Origin: Nitrospirota bacterium
GTDB taxonomy: Bacteria; Nitrospirota; UBA9217
Assembly (NCBI GenBank): GCA_027456925.1
Contig: DAIDTZ010000164.1
Coordinates: 1-6,357 of the forward strand
Reading direction: 5' to 3'
Length of the DNA: 6,357 nt
The notes below the pieces were generated by a model. The model was not told the DNA's origin. It was given only the letters and a program-made list of their open reading frames with translations, and searched no databases. Of this stretch, positions 5,802 through 6,357 are shown one piece after another (the stretch's first letter is position 1; every line of letters begins with the position of its first letter). The position numbers and the translations under genes are program-made.

Positions 5802-6357
5802 CAATTTTTTCTCAACAAGCTCAACGCTTCCCGAATAAGGTCTTCGACCGGGGACTCCGGCTTGCTCTGCCTCGCCTTTTTAAGGACCTCTTCCGCAAGC
5901 GGTTTTTTATATCCCAGGTTCACGAGAGCGGAAACAGCGTCCTCGACAACATCTGTCGCTGCCTCCGGCTGCCCCAGCATTGTTTGAGCCTTCGGCAGAA
6001 ACTTGATTTTGTCCTTTAGTTCGAGAACCATCCGCGCAGCGGTTTTTTTCCCGATCCCGGGGATGGTACAAAGCTTCGAATCATCGGCGGCAAAAATGGC
6101 TGACGTGATCTCGTCAACGGACAGACTCGAAAGAATTGAAAGGGCAAGTTTGGGACCGATGCCGGACACGCCTAAGGCGAGAAGGAACAACTCTTTTTCC
6201 GCCTCCGTCAGAAAACCGAAGAGCGCAAGAGTGTCCTCGCGTACATGCGTATGAATGGAAAGACAGATTTCCTCGCCGACTTCGGGAAGAACATAGTAGG
6301 TCGAAAGCGGGACCTGCACCTGGTGTCCGACGCCGGAAACATCGACAATAAGATAAT
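5801..6357 (-). CDS. ruvA: Holliday junction branch migration protein RuvA (5' end outside window)
   Basis: The frame runs from the right edge to a TGA at 5801 and shows 184 residues. The first visible part, YLIVDVSGVGHQVQVPLSTYYVLPE, is the N-terminal OB-fold domain, so only some 15-20 residues are missing. A GTG at 6319 is internal to this fold and is not the start. Two helix-hairpin-helix motifs follow: LALGVSGIGPKLALSIL and CTIPGIGKKTAARMVLELKDKI. They bind DNA backbone in the tetrameric junction-recognition core. The C-terminal domain III (about the last 50 residues, DVVEDAVSALVNLGYKKPLAEEV) is the part known to contact RuvB. The linker between domains II and III is short. RuvA holds the Holliday junction in an open square form and loads RuvB. 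ruvC is commonly next upstream in related clusters and may lie just beyond the right edge. Confidence 0.96.
   Translation of the reverse strand, partial: YLIVDVSGVGHQVQVPLSTYYVLPEVGEEICLSIHTHVREDTLALFGFLTEAEKELFLLALGVSGIGPKLALSILSSLSVDEITSAIFAADDSKLCTIPGIGKKTAARMVLELKDKIKFLPKAQTMLGQPEAATDVVEDAVSALVNLGYKKPLAEEVLKKARQSKPESPVEDLIREALSLLRKN

Noticed and set aside
1..6357. A dif site, insertion sequence, CRISPR array, tRNA or phage remnant near xerD
   Set aside because: Both strands were read for a dif-like 28-base palindromic site, terminal inverted repeats, regularly spaced repeats and tRNA-like cloverleaf sequences, and none was convincing. Xer genes in housekeeping context are not signs of a mobile element.

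Overview
The window carries seven genes, all on the minus strand. In the direction of transcription (right to left) they are ruvA (5' end cut by the window edge), ruvB, queH, a SpoIID/LytB-family gene, a membrane-anchored TPR gene, xerD, and a DHH/DHHA1-domain gene cut by the left edge. GC content is moderate to high, codon use looks even throughout, and several starts are GTG. No RNA gene, CRISPR array, transposase, integrase of mobile type or phage gene is visible. The gene set (Xer recombinase, cobalamin-independent QueH, SpoIID/LytB protein in a probable non-sporulator, and a DHH-plus-CBS type tRNA nucleotidyltransferase N-terminus) suggests a Gram-negative, often anaerobic lineage such as Nitrospirota or Desulfobacterota/Desulfuromonadota. 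That placement is inference from gene content and sequence feel, not a computed assignment.

Right part (4709-6357): ruvA and ruvB are adjacent, separated by about 70 bases that hold a bulged hairpin. Together they form the Holliday-junction branch-migration machine. queH (4099-4641) follows with a strong GAGGAG ribosome site and a GTG start. It shares one base with the SpoIID/LytB gene (TGATG overlap), so translation of the two is probably coupled. The four genes read as one operon with mixed roles: recombination repair, tRNA modification and peptidoglycan remodelling.

Middle (1892-2996): a sigma70-like promoter (TTGACA, 18 bases, TACAAT) lies between the SpoIID/LytB gene and the TPR gene. 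It sits so close to the likely ATG that the TPR transcript would be almost leaderless. The TPR protein has one N-terminal membrane anchor and five TPR units. After it comes the largest gene-free stretch, 239 bases (1892-2130), with two hairpins and a second well-formed promoter (TTGCAA, 17 bases, TAGAAT) that should drive xerD.

Left part (1-1891): xerD is complete, with all six catalytic residues. A degenerate heptanucleotide tandem array begins on its stop codon and fills most of the 62-base gap to the DHH gene. The visible 315 residues of that gene cover the DHH and DHHA1 domains and stop where a CBS domain should begin.

Overall this is a conserved housekeeping neighbourhood. I see no new defence, mobile or biosynthetic system. 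The items most worth a second look are the structured 239-base intergenic region, the heptad array, the near-leaderless TPR promoter, and the TPR protein as a possible cut-down relative of polytopic TPR membrane proteins.
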